Source: Paralichthys olivaceus (lineage: Eukaryota; Chordata; Actinopteri; Pleuronectiformes; Paralichthyidae). From it: 64,000 bases of DNA. The notes below the pieces were generated by a model that did no database searches, had not been told where the DNA came from, and worked only from the letters and a program-made list of their open reading frames with translations. Position 1 is the first letter of the stretch. Every line of letters begins with the position of its first letter. The stretch is from assembly GCF_024713975.1 (NCBI RefSeq), contig NC_091094.1, forward strand, positions 24,824,501-24,888,500, read 5' to 3'. The translations under genes and the position numbers were made by a program. Below, in pieces: positions 21,601-36,600 of the stretch.

Positions 21601-24600
21601 ACTTTTGAAAATATAAAAAAACAATGTGATCAGATAATCAGCTATCCATTGTAAAAATGTAGTAGAGTAGAGAGCACTGATATTTGCCTGGAGTCATGGA
21701 GTAAAAGTGGAAAGTACCCAAAAATAAATCTACTTAAGTACATTTTTCATGTGTCTGTACTTTACTCAAGTACAGCAACAAAGTAAATGAACCTACATCT
21801 CATCACTGCCCCCTTGTTATTTGCCCAACACTAAACAGTAGACGGACAACGTGATTAGAGTCCACGTCAGGAGTTGGAGAAGTTACAGAAGCAGAGTGAA
21901 AGTAAAACAAACAACCAGGGAAGTTGTTGCACTAATGCCTAACATAGGCATAAATACCCTTTTAGGTTTATAATGTGAAAACCAGTTTAAACTCTTATAT
22001 CAGTTTCATAAAAACTCTCAATATTATTCCATTCAGATAAATGTAACAAATTATTTGTAAAATTAGAAATATATTTCCTTTTTTGCTGACTGTGTATGTT
22101 CCTCTGTGACAGACTTTTATTGTTTTATTTCATATATATATTGTGGGCGTATGGACACATCATCTGTGGGTGTTTAAGAAACCAATCACTGTCAAGTTGC
22201 TCTTCATTACACTATAATAATTTAACATCTTATAAGGTGGATGGAGCTGGATTTGTTTTGTCAGTCTGAGAGCCATTATCTTCCACTTCCTTCAGTTATC
22301 CTTGCAGAGGAACCAAGGCATTTGTATGCAGCGTTTTTATGAATATAAATAAATAAATCACACTCATTATCATTAATCCCATTCACTGCCTGTCCCCGTC
22401 CTGAGGGCTGAGCAGCGTCCTCCTGTCAGGGAAGTGTTTAAGTGGTTTGGAACAAAAAAATCTCACAAGCAATTAAAAGCCAACGATGTCTTCTGGAGCT
22501 AGTTTGTTTTCTGGCATATCCACCGTCCTTCTCCGCACATGGAGAATTAACTGGAAACAGCTGTCGCGGAGCTGCTTTCAAAGAATTGTGCCTCCAACGT
22601 GCAGCACGAACATTCACATGGATGAACATTAAAAAAATTGGATTTATAGAGAGATAAAGTGTGTATTTAGAGCCCCGTCCAGGGACGTTTGTCTGAGAAA
22701 ATCCTCTTCAACTGGCAAAATAATTTCAGACAAGCAATAAATAAATAAACTTCACCGCAAAAGTATTTGTGTTGCAGATGTGCTGGTTTTTTTGTTAAGT
22801 TTGTGCTTTCGGTATCATATTTTATTTTGTTCCATAACACATTGAGGACAAATAAGTGATTTTTTAAATGAAAATATCTCAGCGACACTGCTGTTGTTGT
22901 TTAAGTGAGAAATACGGCTCTCGATAAATTCAGGGAAAGAAACACTGAAAATAAAACACAGCGTGAGGTCAGATTATAAACTTCATTACAATTCTATAAC
23001 ATTGAATTTCCTTCAATTTAGAATGATATACTTTTGTTGTCCATTATTATAATATTTACTGATTGCATGAAAGAGATACAATGCGATAAAATAACATGAA
23101 AACAACTGAAATGGGCTGTGAACTTTGAAAAAAAAAAGTGAGATCGCTTGTTAATCCAGAGAAAGCGGAGCTTTTATTTATGTTCTGCTTCTTATCAGAT
23201 GAACTCAATGTACCAAAAAGCTCTGCAATCATATTTTCTCAGTTTTTCTCCTTACTGTATCTGCAGCACTGAAGCCGCTGAGCTGATAATCGTCTACAGT
23301 CCGATGCCCCGCGAACTCAGACCCATGAATCCTCCTCAATAAATGTCACCGGTGTAATGCAACAAAGATGTCGGAGCTTTTTTTTCTGCCGATGAGCAAC
23401 ATCAAAGAAGCTTGACATGAAAAATATCACAGGGATCAAGACATCACAGCGGCCAGGAGTGATTTGTGTAGCAGCCACTTAGTTACTCAGAGAAAGAGTT
23501 ACTTTCTTTACGATTCAACAGAGATAACTTCATGAGGGTGCCAAACAGATGCTGAAATTCATGAACGTATCCCTCCTCTTCCATTCCTCTGCTTACTCCT
23601 ACACAGGTTCAAACCTGAGGGCTGAGCATCAGACATTTTAGCTTGATTAACAAGACTGAGGACCAGATGTAGATTTTACACAGGTTTTTTTGCACATGGA
23701 AAAAGACGCAAGTAATTTTACTCCCAAACACACGTGCAGTATTTACTAAGCAGACGCAGCAGGCTGGAGCCTCAGTTTCTATGTTGTTAGTGTCTTTAAG
23801 TGTCTGCCCCTCTCCTCATTATATATGTATTTAAAGGAGGACTGTGCAAAGAGTAAGAGGAGACATGTTAACAGAGGATGATTAAGTGTCCTGCTGGACT
23901 CGCTGAGGTCACGCAGAGAAAACTCTCTGCCTCTCAAAAGAAGGTCAGAGCCCAGATGGGATTTACAAGAGTCAAAGAGAACAGATGATTAAATATTGTC
24001 ATAAACACAATATGTGATTGTCTAAGAAAAGCAAATCATGTAATGGTTTGTATTCATAAGACTTGAATTTGAACTTAAATATAAATGATGTGTTCAGCTG
24101 CATTTACCTCAGCATCAAACACATGAACACATCAAATCATTTCCACCTGATCCATCTGTATAATCATTTTGCTCAGGTGAAGTTTGAAACAGTGAAAAAG
24201 TAAAAGAACCATTTGAAATAACCAGTGTTTTGCATTAATCCGTCATAACATATAAGGTGATCTTTATGTAAGGCACAAGTACAAACACAATGTGCTCATG
24301 CTACCAGCTGGTGTTTTTTTCCATTATCAGCTATTTAAATTTAATAATTTATGCTTTTGCAGAAAAAATCTGTGACTGCACGAGGTGTCACAAATGGTTT
24401 GATGGGTATGAAAATGATATGACTCATATAACGCTGTCACCACATGTCAACTGTATTTTTATGCCATACTAAGGTTTAGTCAACTAACTGAGGCATGTTT
24501 TTAAAATTCAAGGGCAAGAAAACACACTAATTTACATTTCATCTGTAGTTTGATTGGTTTCTAGCAAGGTGCTTGTTTGTAAACAGGAAACATGTCTAAA

Positions 24601-27600
24601 GACGTTTTCTAATTCTGAATCAAGTTTATTCAGATGGCTCCAATGTTAAGCCTGCACATTATGTTTTCCAGAACTATTCTCATTCATTTTCATTTCCTTA
24701 CACTTTTGGCCACGCTCTCTTGTGGTTAATACTGTCTGCCAGTCATTGATTTGGCCTTTTCCTCCACCATCCTAACATAGTGCCTGGAACAAGTAAGCAA
24801 AGTGGATCATAATTGTCCATCCATCATATCATTTGCCAAAACGACTCGTCTGAATATATTAATCAAAGCTCACATTGAGTTTGTTGTCAGAAATATGTGG
24901 ATATTTGCCCAGAAAATGGTTGAATAAGCCTGAATAAATACTGTACTTTCAAATAAATATTCAAAATGTGTCATGGAGAGACATTACTGACTATTTGTAG
25001 AAAAACCAGGGGGTTGTTTTGCATAAACAGACCTATCTTTACAGAGCTGTGTCAGCGCTGGATGAAGGTTTGGCTGAAAGTATTATTTGTCTGCTATAAG
25101 AGGGAAAACGCTCCGATCTGTTTGTATTTCTTTAACTGATCACAGACATGTTGAGCCTCATTAATAATGCTGCCCCTGCAAAATAGTGTCTGGAACCGAC
25201 TTGTGTTTTGGTGCATGCATGTGTGGAGGTGATCACGGTCGTTAAAATGACAAATTTTCCAAACAAGCCCATACAAAACTTGGCATGTAGGGTTGGAGCC
25301 TGGAGGTTGTTGTTTGCTGTCGTGAAAATGATTTTGAAAACATCAACAGGACAAGGAGAAGAAGGGGAGGGGTTTTTGGAATAGGCATCCAATGGCAGCC
25401 CTAGCTACATTGTGTATCCATCGAGTAACACTAGAGGATCCTAGCTAGAGAGGACTGACCTGGTCACCATCGTACAGCGTCTGAAGAGGACTTCTCCTCG
25501 ACTTCTGCCCACTGCTTCTTTCACCGACCGGCTCTGAGGCTGAGGGGACACAAACAGTTAAAGGTTAAAATGTATGTGAGCACAAACTGACTGCATTGAC
25601 TTTCACACCAAATACAGTTTTATGATTGAAAAAAAACTGAATAGTTCATATTAACCTTTCCTAAAGTCATCTTTTTCTCAGTACCTACCTGTATATGAAA
25701 GATGGCTTAGAAAACTGTTCTTAAGCTCTACATGTTCATAGGTGAAGACTGTTGGAACTTGAAAATGTTGGATGGCAACAATAATGTGAATTTTCTTGCT
25801 TTGTTTTTACAGTGGCGGTAGACGAAAAAGTTTTTGGCAGTGTGAACATACAATTTTCTATATTTAAGAAGTTACTGTCAGACGTGTGGGTTGAAGAGAG
25901 AGAGAAAGAAAGGGAAATATTGAGAAGCACAGCTGGAGCTACTGTTTGCAGCTATGAGTTTGCACTGCAGCATCACATTAGAAAGCTGCACAGGGTCAGT
26001 ACCGTTTCACTACCTGAAGGTAGAATTGCATTAATGCAAACACAGAAAGACTGTGGGAGCTTGTGGTACTGTACCTCTGAGTCCTGGGATCTATCTGGTA
26101 TGTTAAGCTAAACTAAGCTAAACTAGGCTGTCCATTGATTATTATAGACTTATAAGTAATAAAAATGTATGTGTGAGTATGACGTCATTCGTGACTGTTA
26201 CTTAATTTGCTCACTTCTCTGATATTTTGTAAATGTCCTCCAACACATGCTGCATTTACATTTTAAATGTGTCAGTCTGACCAGAGATGGGCACAGAACA
26301 CTAAAGCCATTTTCAGACATGACCTTTGGATGATGTACGGAGAATTGGGTCCAGACTTGTTCAAGAATTTTTCTTTCACACATGCACAACGCTCAGATGT
26401 GTTCACGACAACACAGAAATCACAGAAAGCTCTCCTGGTATATTTGTCGCATTATCAACACACCCCGTCGCTCATGGGTATTCGTGCGGAGGATCTCACA
26501 TTGGCTCCTCTGGACTTTATGTGGACTTTACACGAAGGAGCCAGCCACAGAACTTCAACTGAAAGTTCGGAATCTCTCACTCGCACATTTGTGTTCACGC
26601 ATACGGCTCTTCTTGAGAAATCGCGGGGGATCTCTGCAGTTCAGAGCATGTCTGAAAGCAACTTAGAATTGACTGGTCTCAGACCCACTGACAAGACTTT
26701 CAAATATAACAGACATTGACTCTCTCCACATGAGCTCAGTTTGTTTATGTTATGTCAGCCAGATGTGTGACGTCAAATCAACACTCACAGCATGATGTGT
26801 TTTTACATCTTACACTCAATTTTTTACAGTACTGCATATGTAAATTATGTTAGAGTGTATATTTGTCTGTTGTTGTGTGTTATTTAAAATGGTACTTACA
26901 AAAAATGCAAAAAATATAAAGACAATTTAAAAAAGGTTAATACAACTTAATATTCTCCGACCTAACAGCATGTTAGCTTAGCCTAAGGATGCAGGGAAAT
27001 CCTCTAACCTAGTTCAGTCTGAAGGTAACACAATCTGAAGCTCGTCAACAACTTGATACTGTAGAAAGGATTTGAGATACAAAATCATCTCTGCAGTCAC
27101 TAATCATATTAAACACACTTGAGCCTGCTGCCACAAACTGTTGAAAATTCTAACTTTTTTAACTGTGGGTTTGCATTCAAATCTTCATCTTGTGGCAAAA
27201 TGTATAGACAATATACAAGTTCAATAGAAATGCTTTGCCAGGGCTAGTTACTGCTGGAGTAAACATCTGTAAACATTCAGAATGCACCTCAATGTTGTGT
27301 AATGGAACATGACATGGACATCTTTTCCGACTGCTAACCTGCCATGCAGGTCTTAATGCACTAACACTTTAACTCCTGCATGTAAGATCATCAGATATTC
27401 TAAACCTTGCAGTTGTGGAGGTCCACAATAAAGCAATAGAAGCATTTGTTATATGTCTAAAACTGCATGTACAAATACTAACAGAATTAATTAAAAGGAC
27501 ACATTATGTCATGTGAATGATGCAGTGAAACACAAGCACAAACCATAGAACACCAACAGACTGACAGCAGATTGGAGAACATATTTCAGAAAAAGCCTGA

Positions 27601-27617
27601 AAAAAGGAACCATGTGG

Positions 27618-27689
<72 letters not shown>

Positions 27690-30600
27690 CCAGAGATCTT
27701 ATACTTGTAGAAACTGTATACTGAGTTGTCAAAGATCATACCAGTGAATTGTTGAAGTGCTTGACCAGCTACTGATAATATTCTGATGAAATAGAGATTG
27801 AAGAACTGGCTCCTGATGTAACATTTCGAGGGCTTTGAACCAAAGAAGCACAAGTGACACGTTGAAGACCAAAGAAAAACCATAGACTATAGTTTGATCT
27901 GAATTTATGTCCTGCTTTCAATCTTTTTTCTTTCAAAACATTATTTTCACACATTTTATACACAGGGCTGAATGAGCAATATTTTATCAATTATATTTAA
28001 AAAAAAAAAAAAGAAATCAAAGTCACATGCGTCCTTTTTTATAATCTATCACAGCTATAGAACAGGGTGCATCTGGTGAAAATATGATACAAGCGGTACA
28101 TCAATAAGTTTCAGAAACAACAATCCACTGTGATCAAATAAAATATCACATAACGACCATTTGGACCGATGGGAGACTGAGACGACATTACAGATGTCTT
28201 TATAATAATGACAAATATGTTTTTGTATTGTGGATTAATGCAGGGATTCCACAGGCTTCAACGAGTTTAGAGAATAAACCTCACAACGCCACGTCATCCC
28301 TCAACCTACAGATAGAGACAGTAGGTGACAGTAATCATTCCCACAGTCAAGCTGAGAGAACATGTCTGACAGTTATCAGCTCCATCTTGGGCTTGTTTGT
28401 ACTTTTTACAGCATGCTTAAATCTGTAACCTTGAGAAAGATGGACACAATGCAAAACTATGCATGCCGCCAAAACATTCCTCTTAAAAAAACAAAACCTT
28501 GACAGAGGCAGTTTTCTTTACAACAGAAAAGACCCTTTATATTTAAATACTTTATATTTACATTGAGGGGACCCTCTCTACGGAGGCCGCCATGTTTTTT
28601 ACATTAGTCCAGACTGAACAAACTAAACACCTTTTGAGTTTTTATGACACTTAAAGGCTCCCACAGTTTCTTTTTCATGTTTGGAAGGAGAGGGTGAGGT
28701 GAGGGGTGTTCAGCTGCAACATGCAATTTCAACACTATATCACTAAATTCTACACACTGTACCTTTAAGACCTATCCATAATATTTTCATGTATTTGGGA
28801 CTTTTTACAGCCTAAAAGATAATTGAATTTTACACTTTTTAAGACCCCTGAGGAAACCCTGTAATGCCATTCAATCACTAATAATTAATAGCTACTAACA
28901 ATTATCCATATAACCAACTGAAAAGAGATTTAATTCAGAGTATTAAGGGGGCAACTATATATTAAGGATACACAATGTATTTTATAGAGAGCATGAAGGA
29001 TTTGGGAATGAGATGGTATCCCTGCTGTGACTGGCTGACCTGTAAAGCCTGGTACAAGTCCACATAGGAGAGGGGGGTACTGCCCTTTGTACGCAGAGCG
29101 AGTTCAGGATTTTAAACAACAGTAAACCCAGTTGGACATGTGTTCCACTCCCTGACATAGTGCTTGGTCAGCCTGTTCATATTTTAACTGAATACCTTTT
29201 GGATCCTCTTTCATGTAGCACAGCCATTTGATTTTCCGCCAAAAACGTGTTTTTCCCTCAGGTCTTTGGTTTTGTTTCAGACCATGTGTTTTGTGACTTC
29301 ACAGATGTATTTCCTCTCTCCTAACTGTGTATTGAGCAACTGCAACAAAGCAAAAGACAAAAACAACTCATTTGACTAAGTTCAGTCACCTCGTAAGGCA
29401 TGCTCTTCCTTGTAATCTTTATGAGATTGTGGTGCCCCTCTGAACTGTACACAGGCACATTCTTTCTGCTGGTCTCAGTGGCTGCGTGGACACTGTCACA
29501 TTCCATCTGGCTGTGTCCAGACAACATGGATTTATGGTCAGTAATGGAAAAAAAAACGGCACAGAAACAAATGGCACTAAAACCAGCACATGCTCCGTGT
29601 CTGAGTGAGAGGATGGATACATCAACATGCATGTGCTGATCTCCGACTCATCATTGCCCCTTCACCTTCATGCCACATGTTGCAGTTGGCCCCTTTGTTG
29701 CCGAACGGTTGTAGGTGCCTATGTTCAGTAATAGAGACTGTTTTGTACAAAGGCTGTTCCCATACAGTTCTTATCATGTTCTCATTCATGTGTCAGTCAC
29801 CTTCTTTTTTTTTCTTTGGATTGTTCTAAGTATTTTCTGGCATTTTTCTAGCACTAGCAATTCAATTTAATAAAATAACTGAAGAGCTGTGAGATATAAA
29901 ACAATAACTTTTCTTTTAGCTTGGCTAATTCACTAACTGGACAATACTCACAGAGTGTGTTGAGGTGATGTATCTCCACCATCACATCTTACTTCAGACT
30001 TTATTCCTATACTTAGATAAAAGATAAAAGTTTCTCCACTGGACACTGAGTCTCCTTCAGCTCAAAGGTAAACACTTGATGCCCTCAAATTGGACTTGTG
30101 ATCTCTAGGCTAGGCAACATCACATGGGTGCTAAAACTAACATTGATTTCATCATCGATAGGTCCCAGAAGTTAGAATTCAGCAAACTAGCAGGTGGGTA
30201 TTGTAATGCAGGAAATGCAAAGACATTAAAGGGAAAAGATGAGGCCAGTGGGAATATCAACATTTTCCTCAGACGTATTATAAAACTCTGAAGTGAAAGG
30301 TGGCAAGAAGTCATTTTTATTTTGATATCAGAGGACATCTTGACCATTGGCTGTCCAGCAGCACAAAGAGCCAGTCATAGTAATTATAGTTAATCCTCAC
30401 AGAACATACATAATCCCCTTAATCACTTAGCACATTTACAATTGCCAAGGAGCCAAATTATGCCTCATTAAAGGAATGAGGAGTCAGAGATGCTGCGGGA
30501 TGCAGCTGCCAAAGAGATGCTTTGTCCTCTGCCTCGAGTTACCAAGGTGAGGGGGGCTACAGTACACTGACTATTTGACCTGTTTTCTAAACAAATTACC

Positions 30601-33600
30601 ACTTCCTTATGGAAATTACCAGCAAGTCAGAAACACATTTCCAACAGGACCACTCCCAAAGCCAACCCACCCCAGGTAATAAGAGGTAACGTCTGAAATG
30701 AGTTAGGAACTGACAAATACCAGTGTTTCAGTAACAAGCTGAAAGGTGCATTGTGTGTCATTACTCCCTTGTGAATGTGGCATCACTCAGCAAGTGAGGG
30801 CATTTACAATCAACATTTTTCCTTTGGTATTAAACAAAGAACCAGATGAAAATGTCAGGAAATGCACTTGTTAAATCGTTAAAGCTGAACTGCAGGATAT
30901 CAGGGGAAGCAGACACAGCGAAGAGATTGGAGAAAAAAAGACAGGCTTATATTTTTGCCACATGGAGAATGTAGTGTTTCCAAACGTCAAAGCAAGTGCT
31001 GCAAAGACACAGGCAACTTCTAAAGCTAGATGGCCTCAAACCATATATGCTATTCTAAGCAACACTGTCTCAGTTGTTAGCTCAAATTCCTCCTGTGAGG
31101 AGATTCACCAACCCCACCTAAGGAATATTCAAAGGAAGCAGTGGTCCTGTTGGTTTAACCCTGTCTAGACCCAAAACTGTGCAGCATTCCTCCATGCTCT
31201 TACAGAACTGAGGCCTTAAAAAACGCAAAAAATAGAAGGGCCGATGTGTGTTCTTCCCGTCCAGGCCATAAACGGAGCACTGTGTTTAGGTTCCACTGGG
31301 AAAACAGGGGCCCCCTCCCTGCCTCCTTGGCCTCTCATGCCAGAGAGCAGCTTTACTAAGAGACACACTGTACAAGGGAAGGCCTAATCCTTTTAGGCCA
31401 CAAATGTGTGTCTAAGGGGTGTTAGTGCAAAAGCGGAGGCATGTGGGTGGTGCAGTATCTGTTTATTAATGCATGCATGTGAGATGAGTTATCACTCTGC
31501 AAAGGGTGGAAAGTAAAAATACTTATATTTACTAGTAAAATCAAAACTGAGTAGTGACATAGGCAGCTGCTGGATGAGCTGGTGACTCAAGCTGTGTCCT
31601 CTGCTCCTCTGAATCCTTTCCAGTGTTAAAATCATAAACTGGAGAGTTGATTGCCTGCAACACTGGCTTATCTCTGTGTTCCAGCCAGGCCATGCAAGTC
31701 AATTTTCACAACTTCCTGTTTTTGTACACTGAAAACTTGGGGGTTATATGTATGAGGTAATTATTATTAGTATGAGGATTGTGTCCTTGTGAGACCAACC
31801 AGCAAATTTTTTCAACAAGTCCATCATGGCCAATTAGACTGTTTCAGCCACAGGGGCGCTGACCCTTCCAGAGATGCCTCAGTCTCATGTCCTCTATCTA
31901 CCCAGCACTTCAGAGATGACTAAGCCCTGAAACAGCAGTGGCAGCTTCCTCGCTGAAAGGACTGCCTGAGACATGGGCCGTCATGCCTTGTTTAGATTAC
32001 TAGTGAGCAAACTAAATGTGTTAATTAGCTTTCTAGTTTAGAAAGCTAAACAAGCGTTACGCAGAAACAAGTCATGTAGTTTTGCACTGGGCAGGGAGCA
32101 GCTTACCTCCAAACAGTTAAGTCGCTGACGGGCAGTCCTGCAAATCAGGTAGGATGCTGCGTGTTTGACTGGCTGCGTGACCCCATGTGTTCTGGCACTG
32201 TTGAGGCACCTGTATTTTTTATAAGTATCAATTTAGCACAATAACCCACCCTACATGTACCAGAGAACCAAGTGCTGTTCGCCTGACCAGTTTGCTCCCA
32301 TATGGCAACACTTAGACTTTAGTCAACAAAATTGAATAACAACAGCAAATGACAAATTATTGAGAATAGGGCAGATGGTCTAAATGAAACGAAAATAAAA
32401 ACACATGATTATTTATACTAGCTGAATAATTGGCTCCTGCTGCTCTGTGTTTTGAATATGCAGCTGATTGGAGGAGGTGAGAACAGTGGAGCTTCCCTGA
32501 CCGACCATTAGATGCCCTCAGATAACTAAGGAGCTGATATGCTGTTCGGGAAAAACAACAGGCAACTTTGCAGGATATATGATTAGATCACAGACTGTTC
32601 CTTTGTGTGGGGTTTGTTCTGGTTTTAACTGGATAAATGTCACATCCACAAGTCTTCATGATTTGTTTAGGGACAGCCACTGTTCAGCTGATGGGCTGAT
32701 CTCTTTCCACTGACACCACAGGTGTTCCAAGAAAGATGAAGTGCTGAACAGCTCTTGTGGCCTCCAGTCAAGTCCAGACAAGGCAGGCATGATGTGGGGA
32801 ATGGACACAGATGGAAACAGATGATCATAATTGCCCTAAAGCCGAGACAGGAGAGACAGATTTTGCTTGTAGTTCATTGTCTTGATTTTGTGTCCAGATA
32901 ACCATGAACTCATACCTGTATGTATAAACGTTACCGGCGACATATGATTTATTCTCCTGGGTTTCATTTCCAACAGTATTGGAAAAGCTCCTGACAATGC
33001 TATAAAACATAAAAACACATGCCAGACCATGCTGCACCATTCAGCCTTCCTCCGCTTCAGTTCTTGTGTTTCTGTAAACGTTATGGAGAAACCCCAGCTG
33101 CCCTTGTAGGCAGGACGTTGACATTGCAAGAAATACCCATTTAAACGGGTAACTCTGTCATTTAAAGAAAAGTCTCTTTATCTGCAAAACTACTAGTTCA
33201 ATCTTCTGTGTCTGTGACGGCCCAGCATACACAACATGTGCAGTAAACCCACAGTATCTATGTAATTATACTACATTTAATTAGTGCTGTGAATTCTGTG
33301 TGCAAAAGAAATACTATTAAACACTACAGCTGACTTGCCTGTGCATTCCTAGTGTGGCTGCTCTCGTGCAGCTTTATATAGACTTTGAAAAAACAATATG
33401 AACTTTAACCCAGATGAAGCAAGAGAGGAAACGTGTAGGTGCTCTAAATGCAAATAGAACGGACTGGCTGCATATCTGAAACCAATTTCAAGTGATTTAA
33501 AGCTGACAGGAAGGTTTAATGCCTGCAACATGAGAAACCTTCCATTTGCATTCAAGCTACACAATAATAATATAAAAAGAGGTTACTTCTTAAATCATCT

Positions 33601-36600
33601 TAAATGATACATAACCTTATTTCAAATATGCATATGATCACATTTTACATATCCTGTGCCTCTTTGAAGCACGTCACAAGAAATGAATCCTACACGTCTG
33701 TAAGATAAGTGGTTTGTATTTTCACACAAAGATCTTTACTGCACGGTTTTTGCCATTCACATATTAACACACACATACAGTGCATTTTTTGTGCCGCACT
33801 TTCTCTATCATACATCATTCGCACACTGCCTGCACAGCCGTCAGGGGCGATTTGGGGTTCAGGATCTTGACCAAGGTCACTTTGGCACGTGGAATGGGGA
33901 GACTGAGATCAAACCGTTTACATTTTGGTTAATGGACAACCCGCACTATCTCCTGAGCCACAGCCTCAACCCTTCAAAGGGAGAGGTTGTAACAAATAAC
34001 ATGAGAAATGGCTCTGCTGAAGCAGGACCACCTCATCATAGGTGGCACAGGCGGTTGCCAAGGACACAGAAGGTCAGGAAGGTGCCACTGACGTTTTATT
34101 AACCATGGTTTCAATGGCCCTGCACACCACTGCACACTGAACTGGTGTTGTTGTAATGGAGACCGTTTGATGCACATTTGTGAGTCACTGCCCCACACTG
34201 GATCAGCTGGTTGGTTCATTGACTTGTCAGCAGGATTATACAAAAACTATACAACACAGGTTTCCACAAATTTGGTGGAATGATGGGACATGAGCCAGGA
34301 AAGAATCTTTTCAATTTCAGCATAAATTCGGACAAAGGAAAAAAGATTTTAACATGCAAGATTACGTTACGTTTTAACTGATTTACTGGAGGATAATGCA
34401 TGGATCATACAACTGTGACAATATTTGTTTATTTAATAAAAGTCCTGCATTCAGAAACTTGTCTAAATAAAGAAATGTGACTATTATCAGCTAAATGTAC
34501 TGTAACATTTTCAAAAGTAAAAGAACTTGTCAAATAACGACCCCTGTGTTTTTCTACATCTAGGAGGTTTTTGGTTTGATATTTCGAAAAGGTGTTTTAG
34601 TTTCAATTTATGTGAACTACACTGTCTGGTATATTTGATCAACAGCAGTGCTCCACATTCTATAAGATCCTATGTTTGTAGCTGTCTGTCCTGTGAGAGT
34701 CATGTATCTACTTTTCATGAGCTTAGACAAACTTCATGCTTCCAGCTTTGTGACAACATTTTCCACCGTTGATCCAAGAAGGTTTTTAAATAGCTTATTT
34801 ATCTTAAAGGATCTCTTCATCCTTCAATTTATCACACATTCTCCAAATCAACATGGGGTGGAGAGGCACCAAATCCTTATCTTATAGGGCACCCAAATGG
34901 CTACAGCCTTGTGTTGGAGTCAAACTGTCCACTAGTTAAAAAACCCACTAATGCCCATATGGCTTTTTCCTGCAGTAGGAATGGATCCAGTCTGCATTCA
35001 CTCCTGACTCTGCAGTAGACAGCATTTGTGTATTATTTTTTACATCTTGGGAACAACATGCAACATCGATTCTTTTCTTCCAATCTGGTCACTGGTGAGA
35101 CAATGACGTGTGGGGGCTTCTCATTTTCTGGCACCGGGAAAACAGAAAGGCAATGGGGGAATGGGAAAGGAGTCAGTCAGCTTTTGTTAAATCAAAAAAC
35201 TCTGTATACCTGCTAATTTTAGTCTAAAAGAGGAATATTTTAATTTTTCCGTTAAGCCACAATACCAGTTAGCCAGGATGTTCAACATCAGGGACCTCAA
35301 ACTGACAGTCATCATTAAATTAAGCTCTCAAACTTTCAGGACAAACAGCTAAATGAAACATCAACCCACAACAAAACATGGCGACATGAACAGTGTCCAA
35401 CCAGTCAAGGGATTCAAGGTTTTCTCTTCAACCTTGAAAATGAGTCTGAAATTCTCCTGCTGGTCTTTTATACCTAGTGACTCTGGACAGTCTTCTCCCT
35501 GTGTCACACATCACACACATCCAGAACTGACTGACCCCTCTCTCTTTAAAAACCCTCCTCACAGTATGCACCATATATGCTTTCTTGGCCCTCGATAGAA
35601 CTGGGCCTGTCTGAATGAGGCCATTGTATGTGGCAGTGAGGGACCAGGAAGAGGTGGAAACAGATCTGGGGGAGGGCCGACCAGCTTCCAGCACAGCTGC
35701 AACTTCTCCCAGCCTTCCTCCACGTAGCAGAGGAAACACTACAGCTAATCATTGTGGTAATCAAAGTGTTCCTCCACCAAGATCTGAGGCTCTCACTCAG
35801 GGTGCTGCTGGAGAGGGATGATCATGATGGCTCAGAGGGAGCACAGTGCAAGGCTCAATCCCTTCTACTGCACATCTTCCATTCATGCACAGTGATGACT
35901 GAGCTGGATCATCCCTGTGTTCACAGTAATGTCAGTGGACAGCATGAATGGTTATGATCATTAGGACAGGGAGATGGAACATGAGCCTGAACAGGATGAG
36001 ACCAGCTGATCTTCTGCAGTGTGAACTCTGAGACAACACAGCATAAACTATTGCTTCCATACAATTTTACGTATTTATATATTTTGTGGTTCCTTGGGTT
36101 TATATTGTAGTTTTATTTTTTTACCTTTACTGGATTATTATTTCACAAGTTGTTTTCTTGCTGTTACAAGGTACATTTACCCAGAGTGGGACTAATAAAG
36201 GAGTATCTCATGTTATTATTTTATATAAATATAGTCATTACACTTGGTGTGGTTCTTTTATGCTAAGTTTTATGAAAATTGAAGCACAATCAATGTTTGA
36301 TCAAAACAATCAATACCATTTACTTCAATTAATTATTAGTGTTAATCGATGAGACAGAGGAGGGATGATGAAGTGATGGAATAAATGGGAATAATTCACT
36401 TATTTTAATGTTGTTAAATTAATTGTATTTATTTAAGATATTTAATTTGTGTATTTATTTAATATTGTGCTTTTTTACTTTTATATCTTAGACATAAAGA
36501 AGGGGGGGATTAAATAAATAATATAACAATACAGAATGTGCTCACCTGTCTTGAGGTTGCTGTTGAAGTAGAAGACGACCATGATGAAACAACCCAGAGA

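Larger units (their letters stand above)
19521..25459 (-). other. chst13 intron 2, about 5.9 kb
   Basis: No coding exon seen. It contains a repeat at 21230-21830 that is split by a retroposon. The stretch 22250-23900 is less repetitive but shows no gene. Confidence 0.7.
25540..36545 (-). other. chst13 intron 1, about 11 kb
   Basis: No exon supported. It holds a dispersed repeat at 26270-26650, a long (TG)n tract at 27619-27686, a MITE fragment near 28500-28764 and a tRNA-derived SINE at 33765-33968. The stretch 29000-33000 is comparatively free of recognisable repeats, which would suit intronic regulatory sequence, but nothing specific can be named. Confidence 0.6.

Noticed and set aside
27509..27883. 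124-codon minus-strand frame with a Thr-His run
   Set aside because: It is produced by the (TG)34 microsatellite and has no splice or family support.
35350..35990. Several 60-100 codon frames on both strands
   Set aside because: No splice sites joining them, no recognised domain, and the strands conflict; possibly an old repeat.
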